Positions 44,157-54,676 of a stretch of 64,000 bases of DNA are shown here, in pieces. The first letter of the stretch is position 1. The number at the start of each line of letters is the position of its first letter. Origin of the DNA: Rhizophagus irregularis (Eukaryota; Glomeromycota; Glomeromycetes; Glomerales; Glomeraceae). The position numbers and the translations under genes were made by a program. The notes under the pieces were generated by a model. It ran no database searches and was not told the DNA's origin. It saw only the letters and a program-made list of their open reading frames with translations. The stretch is taken from assembly GCF_026210795.1 (NCBI RefSeq), contig NC_089435.1:4030001-4094000 (forward strand). Direction: 5' to 3'.

Positions 44157-44732
44157 TTTGGAAACTGATGGGTGGAGTCTGGAAACTTATGGGTGGAGTC
44201 TGGAAACTGATGGGTGGAGTCTGGAAACCGATGGGTGGAGTCTGGAAACTGATGGGTGGAGTCTGGAAACCGATGGGTGGAGTCTGGAAACCGATGGGTG
44301 GAGTCTGGAAACCGATGGGTGGAGTCTGGAAACCGATGGGTGGAGTCTGGAAACTGATGGGTGGAGTCTGGAAACCGATGGGTGGAGTCTGGAAACCGAT
44401 GGGTGGAGTCTGGAAACCGATGGGTGGAGTCTGGAAACTGATGGGTGGAGTCTGGAAACCGATGGGTGGAGTCTGGAAACCGATGGGTGGAGTCTGGAAA
44501 CCGATGGGTGGAGTCTGGAAACTGATGGGTGGAGTCTGGAAACCGATGGGTGGAGTCTGGAAACCGATGGGTGGAGTCTGGAAACTGATGGGTGGAGTCT
44601 GGAAACCGATGGGTGGAGTCTGGAAACCGATGGGTGGAGTCTGGAAACTGATGGGTGGAGTCTGGAAACCGATGGGTGGAGTCTGGAAACCGATGGGTGG
44701 AGTCTGGAAACCGATGGGTGGAGCCTGGAATG
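44157..44732. repeat. 21-bp minisatellite A (ATGGGTGGAGTCTGGAAACCG)
   Basis: About 27 near-perfect copies of the 21-bp unit 'gggtggagtctggaaaccga' + 't'; the main variation is aaaccg versus aaactg. Because the period is a multiple of three and the unit lacks stops, long ORFs appear in several frames on both strands: plus GWSLETD and MGGVWKP repeats, minus DSTHRFP. I do not take any single one as proven coding sequence. Confidence 0.95.
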
Positions 44733-45205
44733 GGCAAAATCTGGCGGTGGATGGGCGAAATCTGGCGGTGGATGGGCAAAATCTGGCGGTGGATGGGCAA
44801 AATCTGGCGGTGGATGGGCAAAATCTGGCGGTGGATGGGCAAAATCTGGCGGTGGATGGGCGAAATCTGGCGGTGGATGGGCGAAATCTGGCGGTGGATG
44901 GGCAAAATCTGGCGGTGGATGGGCGAAATCTGGCGGTGGATGGGCAAAATCTGGCGGTGGATGGGCGAAATCTGGCGGTGGATGGGCAAAATCTGGCGGT
45001 GGATGGGCAAAATCTGGCGGTGGATGGGCAAAATCTGGCGGTGGATGGGCGAAATCTGGCGGTGGATGGGCGAAATCTGGCGGTGGATGGGCGAAATCTG
45101 GCGGTGGATGGGCAAAATCTGGCGGTGGATGGGCAAAATCTGGCGGTGGATGGGCGAAATCTGGCGGTGGATGGGCAAAACCTGGCGGTGGATGGGCGAA
45201 ATCTG
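44733..45205. repeat. 21-bp minisatellite B (ATGGGCAAAATCTGGCGGTGG)
   Basis: About 22 copies of 'gggcaaaatctggcggtgga' + 't', alternating gcaaaa and gcgaaa. It follows array A with no gap (junction 'gagcctggaatgggcaaaat') and keeps the same 21-bp period, and the two units share ATGGG......TCTGG. Plus frames give GWAKSGG, MGKIWRW and VDGQNLA; the minus strand gives QISPIHR. Confidence 0.95.
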
Positions 45206-45246
45206 GCGAAACCTGGTGGAAGAGTGAAATCTGGTGATGAACTTAG

Positions 45247-45585
45247 ATAAAACGGAAGGCAGATGGGACCTTCGACTTAGAGTATGAATATGTTTATGGT
45301 ATGTCGTGACAGGTGAGATTTTTTTCAGAGCATTACTAACGCATAGTCCTAATTTTTTATGTAAACAGCAAACGATTCCGAAAGTACCGAAGGTATCTAC
45401 TGTACGAATATCGAATCTCACTAACAGAAGACATACTCAGGGACTCAACCGAATTACGCAAGAACGTGAGGAGGATTTTGAAGGTTATAGTGGGTTTGTT
45501 AAAGGATAGGGTATCAGCTAGTGAAGAACCCACAAATAAGAAACGCTGTATAGAAGAGTCAATCAAGAAAAATAAGCATGTATAA
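45247..45585 (+). pseudogene. Crinkler-like C-terminal piece
   Basis: After the minisatellite the plus strand reads IKRKADGTFDLEYEYVYGM (from about 45247) up to a GTATGT-like donor or a stop. From 45370 it reads KRFRKYRRYLLYEYRISLTE, then 'RKNVRRILKVIVGLLKDRVS' and a Lys-rich end with TAA at 45583-45585. The 'VIVGLLKDR' tail followed by KK-rich residues and the 'KRKxx..YxYVYGM' block match my memory of Crinkler C-terminal ends in Rhizophagus. The join between the two parts is not resolved, so it may be a broken gene. It is opposite in strand to the header at 42598-42978. Confidence 0.45.
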
Positions 45586-45589
45586 ATAG

Positions 45590-47046
45590 TATAGTGAATT
45601 CGTCATGTATCACGGGCAAAGTCCCGAACCTTTGTATGGTGTAAGTAAACTATACTCAACAATAAAATTATAGTACTTAAAATCATAAAATTTCAAAAAA
45701 TAAATTTTAAAGAAAATAAATTTCCAACTTCGACCTTTACGTGAATGATCCTCAGGAAAAGAATCCCATGGAACAGGATCAAATCCACATTTTCATAAAA
45801 CCTAGGAGTAAATTAGTATTTTTATTTGTATCATTTTATCATCGCAACTTTATGTATCAGTTGCTTTTTTTTTATGTCTGATTTTTATTTCATTTATTTA
45901 TTTATTTATTTCATTTCTGAAAGAGTAGTTTACTAAGCCTATTACAAATAAAAGCAGATGGTACTTTCGTACGAAATAACTATTATGTGTGTACAGATCT
46001 CAGAAATTCATCCCATACAGGACCTCACTCTTCGATCAAAACTATTTGAAAAAGTAGTACTACGCTAAATGGGGAACCAAAATACAATCCAGAGACCAAA
46101 ACCGCCAGACCCGTATTTTTCTTTCGCCCGGAGACGTTACCTGTAAATACTGTAAGAGGTAAAATGATTCACACTATTTTAAGTTGTTTAGTAAAGGTTA
46201 ATTTGATTAAACTCTCTGCTTTTATTTCATAAATAAAGTATTATTTTAGAAAAGCGAGTCACGTGTAATTGGGGACTAATAAAATCAAATCAATTTTTTG
46301 TGATCATCTATTAAAATTGATGTATTTTTAAACTTCCTAAGCTCTTCCCATTATTTACATTGTATATTTCTGCAGGAACATTCCAAACAATCATCTCTTT
46401 CACATAACATCTTTCTTTTTCTCTCCAAGGATACTCCCACTATAAATAACCCCTTAGCTGCTTCTCAAAAAATTTTCTTTGTTGTTTTTCGAAAAGCGAG
46501 GTGTTACATTGTTTTTAAAGTTATTATGTATGTTTTTAACATTTTAGTATTACATAAAGACAAATCAGGCACAGTTTTTTAACATTTTAGTATTACATAA
46601 AGACAAATAAGGCAAGTTTTTTACGATTTCGGGAAAACGCCTTCTATTTCAAGGAGTTCTCGACAATTAAAAAAAGCACGTGAAACACAAGTTAAAATTA
46701 TAAGAAAAGAAATTCATTCCCAAAGAAAAAATCAAGAGAAGTTCTTTCAAAGATGCAAGAAAATCAACTAAATGAGATTCGGGCATCACATCCCTTTGAA
46801 AAAATGTTTGGTAAATGAAATTTAAATATTTGTATACAAGATTAATACATTTTTTCAATAATAAATTTATTACAATTATAAATATAAATAAAAAGTACCG
46901 GCGAAATTAATGTGTTAAATATTGATTGTTTGATTTATTAGTCCTGTGCGACATAAAAACATATAATAACGCTTTCTTTTTCCCAGAGGGATAAATATAA
47001 AGAATTTAAAGAATTTGATCTTTTTATTAATAAGTTTATCGCAATA
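45590..47046. other. Intergenic region with short duplications
   Basis: 'acattttagtattacataaagacaaat' is duplicated at about 46540 and 46582. 46030-46150 is GC-richer with broken protein-like frames. A microsatellite-like '(atttatttatttc)' lies near 45893. No gene is supported; the upstream part of the GIY-YIG-like gene's promoter should lie at 46880-47046. Confidence 0.45.
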
Positions 47047-47935
47047 ATGAGCAATCCAAAACGTACGATTTCATCAATTATAAACAACGCTAAGTCGAGA
47101 GATTATTTCGAGACCAAAATAGGAAGAAGTTTCGATAATAATAGGATAAAGTTTTTATCACGTATGTTTTATTAATACTCATTAATTAATAGTTTCACAA
47201 TGTTTCATGAGCAATGTTTTTTTCTTTACCCTTCTAATAAAGCTAGGAATAACAAAGGATATTGTCAAGCCTTCGATATTAAGACTTGTGGATTGGAGTG
47301 TCGAATAAAGTCATATATGACTTATCCACTATGCGCGAAGCATGATAGACCTAAGTTTGTCGCTGCAATTCACGCCAAAGAATACTTGAGCTCCATGCCT
47401 ATATACTCATCTTTGTCTGACGAATTCATAAACGATTTATCAACTTATTTTACTGAACGGTGTCTCGATCTTAAGCGTCCTATTGAAGAAGGCATGTTTT
47501 ACGTTATGCATAGAGTTGGTAAGTATATAAATGAAACACATAAAAATTATAGTTTAATAAGTTTAATAATTATTAACTCAATTAGATATTGAAAATCACC
47601 CGGAACTTTTTAAAATTGGTCTCGATATTGCTGACGAAAATTGTGATTTTGAAGATCGTATCTCAAAACATGAGGAAGGCTTTTGCAGAGCGGTTTTCGC
47701 AGAAGGATATGTTACTCCTATCCATTCTGATTGCCGTTTAGTTGACGGAGTAATTAAAAAACTGTTGGCCGCATCACGAGTTGAATTTAAATGTAATTGT
47801 ACCACTAAACATATCGAATATTATGATGTTACGGCATTATCTGTATTTGAACGTGTTGAAAATTGGATTTGTAATAATCCGACGGGTCCAATAACAGAAA
47901 GGATCCAGAATACAATGTCCCTTTCCCACACTTAG
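47047..47935 (+). CDS. GIY-YIG (T5orf172/MUG113-like) domain protein with Cys-rich N-terminal part
   Basis: Exons 47193-47518 and 47586-47935 join in frame (GTAAGT..AG). An upstream piece from ATG 47047 (MSNPKRTISSIINNAKSRDY, ending at GTATGT after 47161) looks coding but does not join the second exon in frame; this may be a frameshift or a misread splice site, and MFHEQCF at 47200 is an alternative start. The protein has a Cys/His cluster (CQAFDIKTCGLECR, CAKHDRP) that could bind zinc. A region then resembles T5orf172 GIY-YIG domains: GMFYVMHRVD, FKIGLDIADENCDFEDRISK, 'VIKKLLAASRVEFKCNCTT', 'HIEYYDV'. The family includes DNA-binding and nuclease proteins and the fission-yeast meiotic gene mug113. 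The classic GIY-YIG letters are degenerate here. Confidence 0.55.
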
Positions 47936-47939
47936 TTCC

Positions 47940-48560
47940 TTACATTTTTTTTTCAAAAAAAATTGATTACAAGTTTATTTTTTATATATCAAAATTAATT
48001 TGCTTGTTTATATAAATATAAAATAAAAGTTTAGCTATCAAAAATTCAGTATCATGGTCATAATTAAAGAATTTTATAGTATAATTAAGATTCTGTGAAA
48101 GTTTGGTGTTTGTAAAGTCATAACACTCCGTTCTTTTGTAAAAATATTATTTATCCTCAGCTACGCTTCGGATATGATCCCGCAGTTCATACCATACAAT
48201 CCTAATCAGGTTCCAAGTAAGGCAGAGGTCGAGGAGTATGACGCTAACAATGAGAAGATGAAGTCTCGGCTTTTGCGAAAGAGGATAAGACGAAAAGAGC
48301 GGAGGTAGATAAACCGGTGGACAGGCCTAAGAATTATTGGGTAATCGATGGAGGGTAAGTTTTTTTTTAGGATAGTCTTCTTGAATGTGGGTTTTTTGCT
48401 GGATATCGCAGATAGTAAATTTTTTACAAAAAATGTACGTGTGTGCCACGATGTTAAATTTAACCAGCAAAATGACCATTTCAATTTGGGGTGTAATTTT
48501 TATTTTTTGGAATTAATTTTCAACAGTGTAAAGGAACTAAAGGAGTGGTATGGATCTTCC
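47940..48560. other. Region with a broken coding remnant
   Basis: 47940-48165 is AT-rich. 48170-48355 is GC-richer, and plus frames give pieces such as 'AKEDKTKRAEVDKPVDRPKN' and 'YWVIDGG', followed by a GTAAGT-like donor. Frames shift and no family is recognised. The 98-codon ORF at 48348-48644 runs into the next element and is not convincing. Confidence 0.35.
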
Positions 48561-49158
48561 CCAGTATCACCGGAGCAGTCAATCCCGCAGACCCGCACCC
48601 GTGATAAAAATAGTTTACTATTTTTAGCATCGCCTCAAAATTAATCTGGGGGCAAGTTTACTTATTATATCTTTTTAAAATATTTATTTAAGTTATGCGC
48701 GTTAACCGCGTTTTTTTTTGTTTTTTTTCTTGTAAAAAAATAAAAAAATAAAATATTCTAAGTCTTTATTTTTTTTTTATTTTTTTCTTTCTTCATTTGA
48801 ATATTTTATATATTTTATGTATAATATATTATGTTTTTTTTAATAAAAATATTTTTTTATAATTATTTCAAATATTTCTAACGAAAAATACCTTTTATTT
48901 AATCAGTTTCATTGTAATATTTTATATTTAATAAAGAAAAAAATATATTATAATATAAATAGATCAAAACACGAAAATAAAAGTATTAAATCGTGTGTTA
49001 TAAAATTATTACATTTTTACTTATAGAAATAAAAAAAACTTGAAAAAAACGCGCAACTAATAAATGATAAAAATAAAGTAAACTTTCCCCAAATTGTGAT
49101 GCTAAAAATAGTAAACTATTTTTATCACGGGTACGGGATTAGTGACGGTGATACTGGG
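48560..49158. mobile_element. 599-bp element with CCCAGTATCACCG inverted ends
   Basis: Left end CCCAGTATCACCGGAGCAGT, right end in reverse CCCAGTATCACCGTCACTAA. The inner parts match again: 'cccgtgataaaaatagtttactatttttagcatc' on the left and its reverse complement on the right (about 49095-49135). The centre is an AT-rich filler. No target duplication is evident and no ORF is inside. It is a clear MITE of unknown class. Confidence 0.7.
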
Positions 49159-49330
49159 TAAATTCAGATTTCGGTGACGTGCGTGATTAATAATAAAATT
49201 GTAATTAAAAAAGTTCTTGAAATATAAGTATAATATCTATTGTATAATAAATAATAAAATAAATTTATTGTAAAGTTTATATTTGCAACTGTTGTAAACT
49301 TGTAATTCGTGTTTTTACTAATTTTATAAA

Positions 49331-50163
49331 ATGGATGTCCGTCCCCTTCGTGATACCCTTCGAAAATGTAGAAACAGAGAAAATGAAACACCTGATCAAT
49401 GGCAACAACGTCTGGAACGTGATAGAATGTCTAAACGTATTAAAAGAGCGAGTGAAAATGCCCAACAACGTGAGAAGCGACTGAGTAATAATCGTGTATG
49501 AAAACAAAATAGACGCCTTACTGATCGCATCAACCGCCAGGGTGCTGCTCGTTCGCAAGTCATCGGTGACCATTGTCTTCCCGAATCTGACTGAAAAACT
49601 CTTACACAATTTCGTTCAAAGATTGATAAGTTGTCTAATAATTTCTGTCCCGTATGCAATGAATGTTTCCCTTCCATCAAGATTGTGCAAGGTGAACGTC
49701 ACCACTGTCACATGGAAAGGAATGAAGTCAAAAAGTTCTCTGCAAAAAAATTAGATGTTGATCGCTCAAATTTTTCTGATCTCCGTATACTGTCTTCGTG
49801 GTGGTCAACATGCATATCGTGGTAATGTGATAAATTTCCCCTAGGATGTGCAGGAATTTGCTACACATCTACCTCACCGTCCTTCGTCACTTGATGTTCT
49901 TGCCGTGCATCATTGCTCTTCTGATGTTAGAGCATTTAAAGATTTCAACGTACGTCGTTCCGTGGTATCTTGTGCTCTTTACTGGTTGAAAAATAACAAT
50001 CATTATCATTCGAATATTGACATTGACAAATAACTATACAAATGCTTTACAAATAGATATACAAAATAAACTGGGTAAAAATAATCTTCTATTTAGAAAG
50101 GTTTTGGGATCATCATTGCCTGAAAATGGACCGCTCGATGATCAGATTCTCCGACTACTGTAA
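49331..50163 (+). pseudogene. Helitron helicase N-terminal fragment (DUF6570-type)
   Basis: ATG 49331 starts MDVRPLRDTLRKCRNRENE, leading to basic 'QRLERDRMSKRIKRASENAQ' and 'QREKRLSNNR'. After a TGA (49499) it continues 'NRRLTDRINRQGAARSQVIG', then a zinc-binding 'NNFCPVCNECFPSIKIV' in another frame, then 'CLRGGQHAYRGNVINFP', 'HRPSSLDVLAVHH' and 'FNVRRSVVSCALYWLKNNN'. This order is that of the N-terminal part of Helitron Rep/helicase proteins in Rhizophagus-type genomes. The Rep HUH and PIF1 helicase domains are missing. Stops and at least two frame changes make it a dead fragment. Confidence 0.65.
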
Positions 50164-50678
50164 AATATCATCGGTGACAATTGTTCACTTTTGCTAAGAA
50201 AAAATTTTTATTGATGCATGTGAAAATTAAATACAATGATCGGGACTATTGCCCGGATTACATGACGATTTTTTTTCTATGCTAGTGTCTTTACAATTAT
50301 TTTTCGAACAAGACAAGACTATCTAATTTATCTTCTGTTTTACCCGCTTTTCATCACCCACTGATGATTTTTGCTGATCAAAAACCCACTTGATTTGCCC
50401 AAATAATTTCTTGATAGGTTCCAACTAGATCGTCGCGGGATAATGATGGGTAGTTGATAGGTAGAGATGTAGGCATAGGCGAACACAAAAAAACTTCGAC
50501 CGGATTCCCATCATCATTATCATTTCTGTCTCCGATACCACATTGAACTTTTGATATTACCGGTCAACACTTGAAATTGAATATAAAATAAGAGTAACTA
50601 AATTTTAACTAAGTAGAAATTTAAGTCACACCTATCGAATTGGTTTTACAAACATACCAATTGAGACAAAGCAGTACA

Positions 50679-51034
50679 TTACATCAGCATCATCATAAGT
50701 AGATGCATGTGCTTGGAGCCTTGGACAGTACTCTGAGCAACACCTTGATTAATATCTTCTCGTTTTGCCTCGGTTACAGAAATAATTGTGTCTCCCATTT
50801 TGATTACCCAATCAATGGAGACTTCATACTGGGAGTAACCTTTTACAGTACCATCAAAAATGGACGCCACACCATATATAATCGCGGAAATAAATTCACA
50901 GCGGGTGGCCTCATTCGCGCTAGTGATGGGGAAGCCTTATGCATTCTTAAAAAATCCTCAATCACACTGTTCCTGATCTCTTCCGGAGTTGCTGTATGAA
51001 ATTTCATAACACTCACTTTCAATATTATCATCAA
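50679..51034 (-). pseudogene. PD-(D/E)XK nuclease-like remnant (Crinkler-type effector module)
   Basis: Two overlapping minus frames make one protein-like stretch: 'PEEIRNSVIEDFLRMHKASP' and 'MRPPAVNLFPRL' (50843-51034), then 'SIFDGTVKGYSQYEVSIDWV', 'IKMGDTIISVTEAKREDI' and 'NQGVAQSTVQ' (50679-50870). The acidic residue in SIDWVIK followed by EAK is the pattern of the restriction-like nuclease fold. A one-base shift near 50870 separates the frames. Flanking sequence (50170-50680 and 51035-51300) may contain further decayed exons. Confidence 0.5.
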
Positions 51035-52501
51035 TCAACAGTGGGTTCATATCTTTCATATCTGTTGCTAGCTATTGTTCCGCCACTCATCGAACAACAA
51101 TCCTACTATCACTCCTTAAGATAAACTTTTATATTCATTCCACTTGAATGATCTCTTCATTAATTGACTTAAGCGAGGTTAACCATTCAATCCTATTCAA
51201 TATATCTATGAGCAATTGACAAAATGTCACAAAGCAGTAGTTTTATCATCTTGATGCTCGGCTTCATCACAACTTCCACCTTTTTTGGTCTTCATTTAAA
51301 TAAATCAGTATAAGTTGTAAGTAATATATTGTGAATATTGTAACGATAAATCTATGAATTCAAAAACAATATACGGTTACAATTGCGTTTTTTTTTAAAA
51401 AACAAATGCATACATAAATTCTACCATTGATGATATCCGGAATCGATACAACAAGAACAATTGATTAGATAATATGGTTGAATATTAATGAAAAAAAAAC
51501 GTTTTAATTATGTTAAATATTTTTATTGCAACCTAAATTACTTACAACTAGTAAAAAACCGATTTTTAATTCTTTTCTCCATTTGTTTAATTTTGTCATA
51601 AGACCAGCTCAAAACATCTAAAAGCTTCTTTATGAAAATAATCAGGAAATATAGTATAGTCTAAGACTGAGATTTGACAATCCAATACTGACAGAACTTA
51701 TCATTGCCATCATCCATAGATGCAGTGTTTAATAGACCTAAGTTGATTTTTAATTCAGAGTATGTGTGCGATTCATTAGATCATGCTGGTCTGAATTATG
51801 ATAATTGTATAACATTCAAATTAATTAAGTAAAGTAAACAATATATACGATATGTGGGAAATAAGCGCGATTTCAGCAATTCCATCTTCATGTGGAATAT
51901 TCCACTAGAACTTTTTAATAACCATCAAGCAAAGTTAGTTTGGATGAATAATTAAAACTACTATAAAATCCTGACCAATATTGAGTAGAAAGACGTAATG
52001 TATTGTAAAGGTTGCTTGATGATTTAATCAAAGAGACGACCAGAACATTTGCAGGAGAATGAATTGATTTGAGTTATGATAAAATACGAAGGAGAAGCCT
52101 AAAATCAAGAGAAGCAATATTTATTTTTGATGAAGAAAGGAAAAAAAGAGAGAAAAGATATTTAAGTAACACTTACGGTGAGACATAGCTGCACCAGTGA
52201 AAAACTCGAATTTTATTTTTGCGTTTATCGGTAAAACGGGTTTATAACCTGTAACTCCAGCGTACTAATTACTGCCAACCGAAATACTCTTATTTTCTAC
52301 GATCACAAAAGAACAAGCCCGAAATTTGCTTTCATATCAGGTAGGTTTAGATTCTTCGGAATTCGTGAAATGTCAGACGGTTGCAAAAAAAATTTGCGGT
52401 GTGCATGTACAGTAAATATAGGTGCAACGTTGTGTTACCGAACAGTAGAAGTAATTTTCGTCAGTTTTTAAATATTTAATTTTTTTCTTTTTGTAAATAA
52501 T
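51035..52501. other. Intergenic, promoter side of the spermidine-synthase-like gene
   Basis: No gene is supported. Composition is slightly less AT-rich than elsewhere. 52380-52501, directly before the start codon, has 'ttttttctttttgtaaata'-type pyrimidine runs common in fungal 5' regions. Confidence 0.45.
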
Positions 52502-54676
52502 ATGTCAAGAAGAAGACAACGAAATGTTCAACACTCATCATCATCATCATCATTACAAAAACAAAAGGATGAACATGTTTTCTCTATAACACAATTATGG
52601 ACATTACCTAGAACAACACTATTATTAATTACTCCAATCTTATCGTCAACAATTCTTCAAGTATCTCCTCGATACATTGAACCAGTTTATGGAAATGTTT
52701 TTTCGTCATTATATTTTGATCAAGCGGTTATTGCTTCGTTATTTTTTGGTATTATAATCGGAATCGGATTCGTAGCCAAATCAAAAGATTTAACTTCAAA
52801 AGTTAGGGATGAAAAATTATCTAGAGCATTAATATTTGGCATTGATTTGTGTGGAATTATATTAGCGTTATCACCGCTAAATATTAAAGTTTTATATAGA
52901 CTTAGTGAAATACTCGGTCCATATATTGGACCTCACGCTACGCAGCTTGGGTTGGCATACCCGGTCATATTCTTATTAGGATATCTTAATACAGTTGTTT
53001 GTGCTCGTTTATCAAGGGAACAACACTTCCCAGTAATACGATGGACTCCTTACATTGCTATGCATATTACAATAACTGCAACAGTAACCTATGTTCTTTA
53101 TAATATAGAAACTAGGGGTAAAACTTGCCATAGATTATATTTTGCAAGTATATTAATAACTTTAATTGGTGCACTTTTTAAATTTTTATTAAAAACTTAT
53201 GGTGAAATGAATTTGATCGAAGATGCAGCTCAAAGATATAAAAAATTAGCTGATGTTTCTCTATCTAATAAAATTCGGTCAACAAGTTTCTTATTATTAC
53301 CACAAATATTTATCGTAATAATTGCAATATACAATTCTAATTTTAATTCACATTGCAATACTGGAATTTCACAGGTTAGGTAATCTTTTATATATTTAAA
53401 ATAATGATTGCTTTCTTAAGAAAGATTTTTCAAATTTTTTTTAGAAAACAATTGTAGATGACGTAGAATATACGGTTCTTGCACGAAATGAATCAATTAC
53501 CGGATGGATTGAAATTGTTGAAGAAATAGGACCTCGAAATATACGCGTAATGCGTGCAGGTCACTCATTATTAGGGGGCGTTTATAAAAAATCGAATGAT
53601 TCGGTATTTGGGTCTTTCTATTTTTTAGAAGGTATAATCAAAGAAAAAGAAAAAGGAGATACACAAATAGGAATCATAAAATATTTTAATATTTAATCCC
53701 TTGTAATTTTCAGCCGTAAGATTAATAGGAAATCGGAATCAAGTTGGACAGGAAAGAGCACTTCAAATGTAAGCTCAATGTTGTTTTTTTTTTATTTAAT
53801 TTTTTTTTACCTTGTTAGAAAGAGTTTTTTATTATTGTTTAGTGGTCTAGGAATTGGAGTATCGGCAAAATCATTACAAGCACATAATGTTTTATTAAAT
53901 ATAGTAGAATTGGATTCCGCAGTTTATAATTACGCGATAAATTACTTTGGTCTTGAACCTAAGCACAATATATATATTCAAGATGGAAGGAAATTTATAA
54001 ATGATGAACATTCTCAATCTTATGATTATGTTTTACATGACGTGTTTACTGGTGGTTCGGTTCCTCCTTCGTTATTTTCTCTTGAAGCTTTAGAACAAAT
54101 TAAGAGGATTCTGAAGAAAGATGGTGTTTTAGCGTTGGTAAGTTAAAATAAAAAAAAATTGAAGGAATTATATTTGGTAAATATTAATTTTGGATATTAA
54201 AATTATAGAATTTTGTTGGATCTGAACAATGGCCACATGCTGAAAGTTTAGCGCTAGTGAAAAATACAATTAGTGCAGTATTTCCATATTACAAATGTTT
54301 TAGAGAAGGTCCAACAGAAAAAAGTTCATTTCAAAACATGGTATATATATATATTCATCATTAATTTCAAATTTTTTTTATCATTAAATGTGTTATTAAT
54401 TTTATGCATATTTTTTTTTTTAAGATATTTTTTGCCTCAGTTAAACCAATAATCTTTAGAAATCCAACCAATGATGATTTTATGGGTAGTGCAATGAGAG
54501 AGTATATGTTAGGAAGTTTTATGCAATGGTCAATTGATTTAACCAAATTGAGGAATGTAACGGATATTATTACAGATTTAAATAATCCTTTGGATAAATT
54601 ACAACATTTATCAGCTTTTGAGCACTGGAAGATTATGAGAAATTTATTCTCTCAAGAAATTTGGATAAATTATTAA
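52502..54676 (+). CDS. Membrane-anchored spermidine-synthase-fold protein, six exons, 597 aa
   Basis: Exons 52502-53374, 53445-53631, 53714-53768, 53843-54137, 54209-54340 and 54425-54676 join in frame at GT-AG introns. Residues 1-291 form a membrane domain with about seven hydrophobic segments (for instance VIASLFFGIIIGIGFVAK, LIFGIDLCGIILALSPL, LGLAYPVIFLLGYLNTVV, IFIVIIAIYNS). The C-terminal half is a spermidine-synthase/aminopropyltransferase fold: HSLLGGVYKKSN, the SAM-binding loop IGLGIGVSAKSL split by an intron, the acidic VELDSAVYNYA, and YDYVLHDVFTGGSVPPSLF. In true spermidine synthases the last motif is YDVIxxDxxD; here HDVFTGG replaces it, so aminopropyl transfer is doubtful. Such TM plus SpeE-like fusions occur across fungi with unknown role. 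It looks intact. Confidence 0.8.

Noticed and set aside
44120..45421. 433-codon minus ORF (and 366-368-codon plus ORFs) as real repeat proteins
   Set aside because: The 21-bp period without stop codons opens several frames at once. No frame shows better third-position behaviour by eye, so none was annotated as a gene; transcript data are needed.
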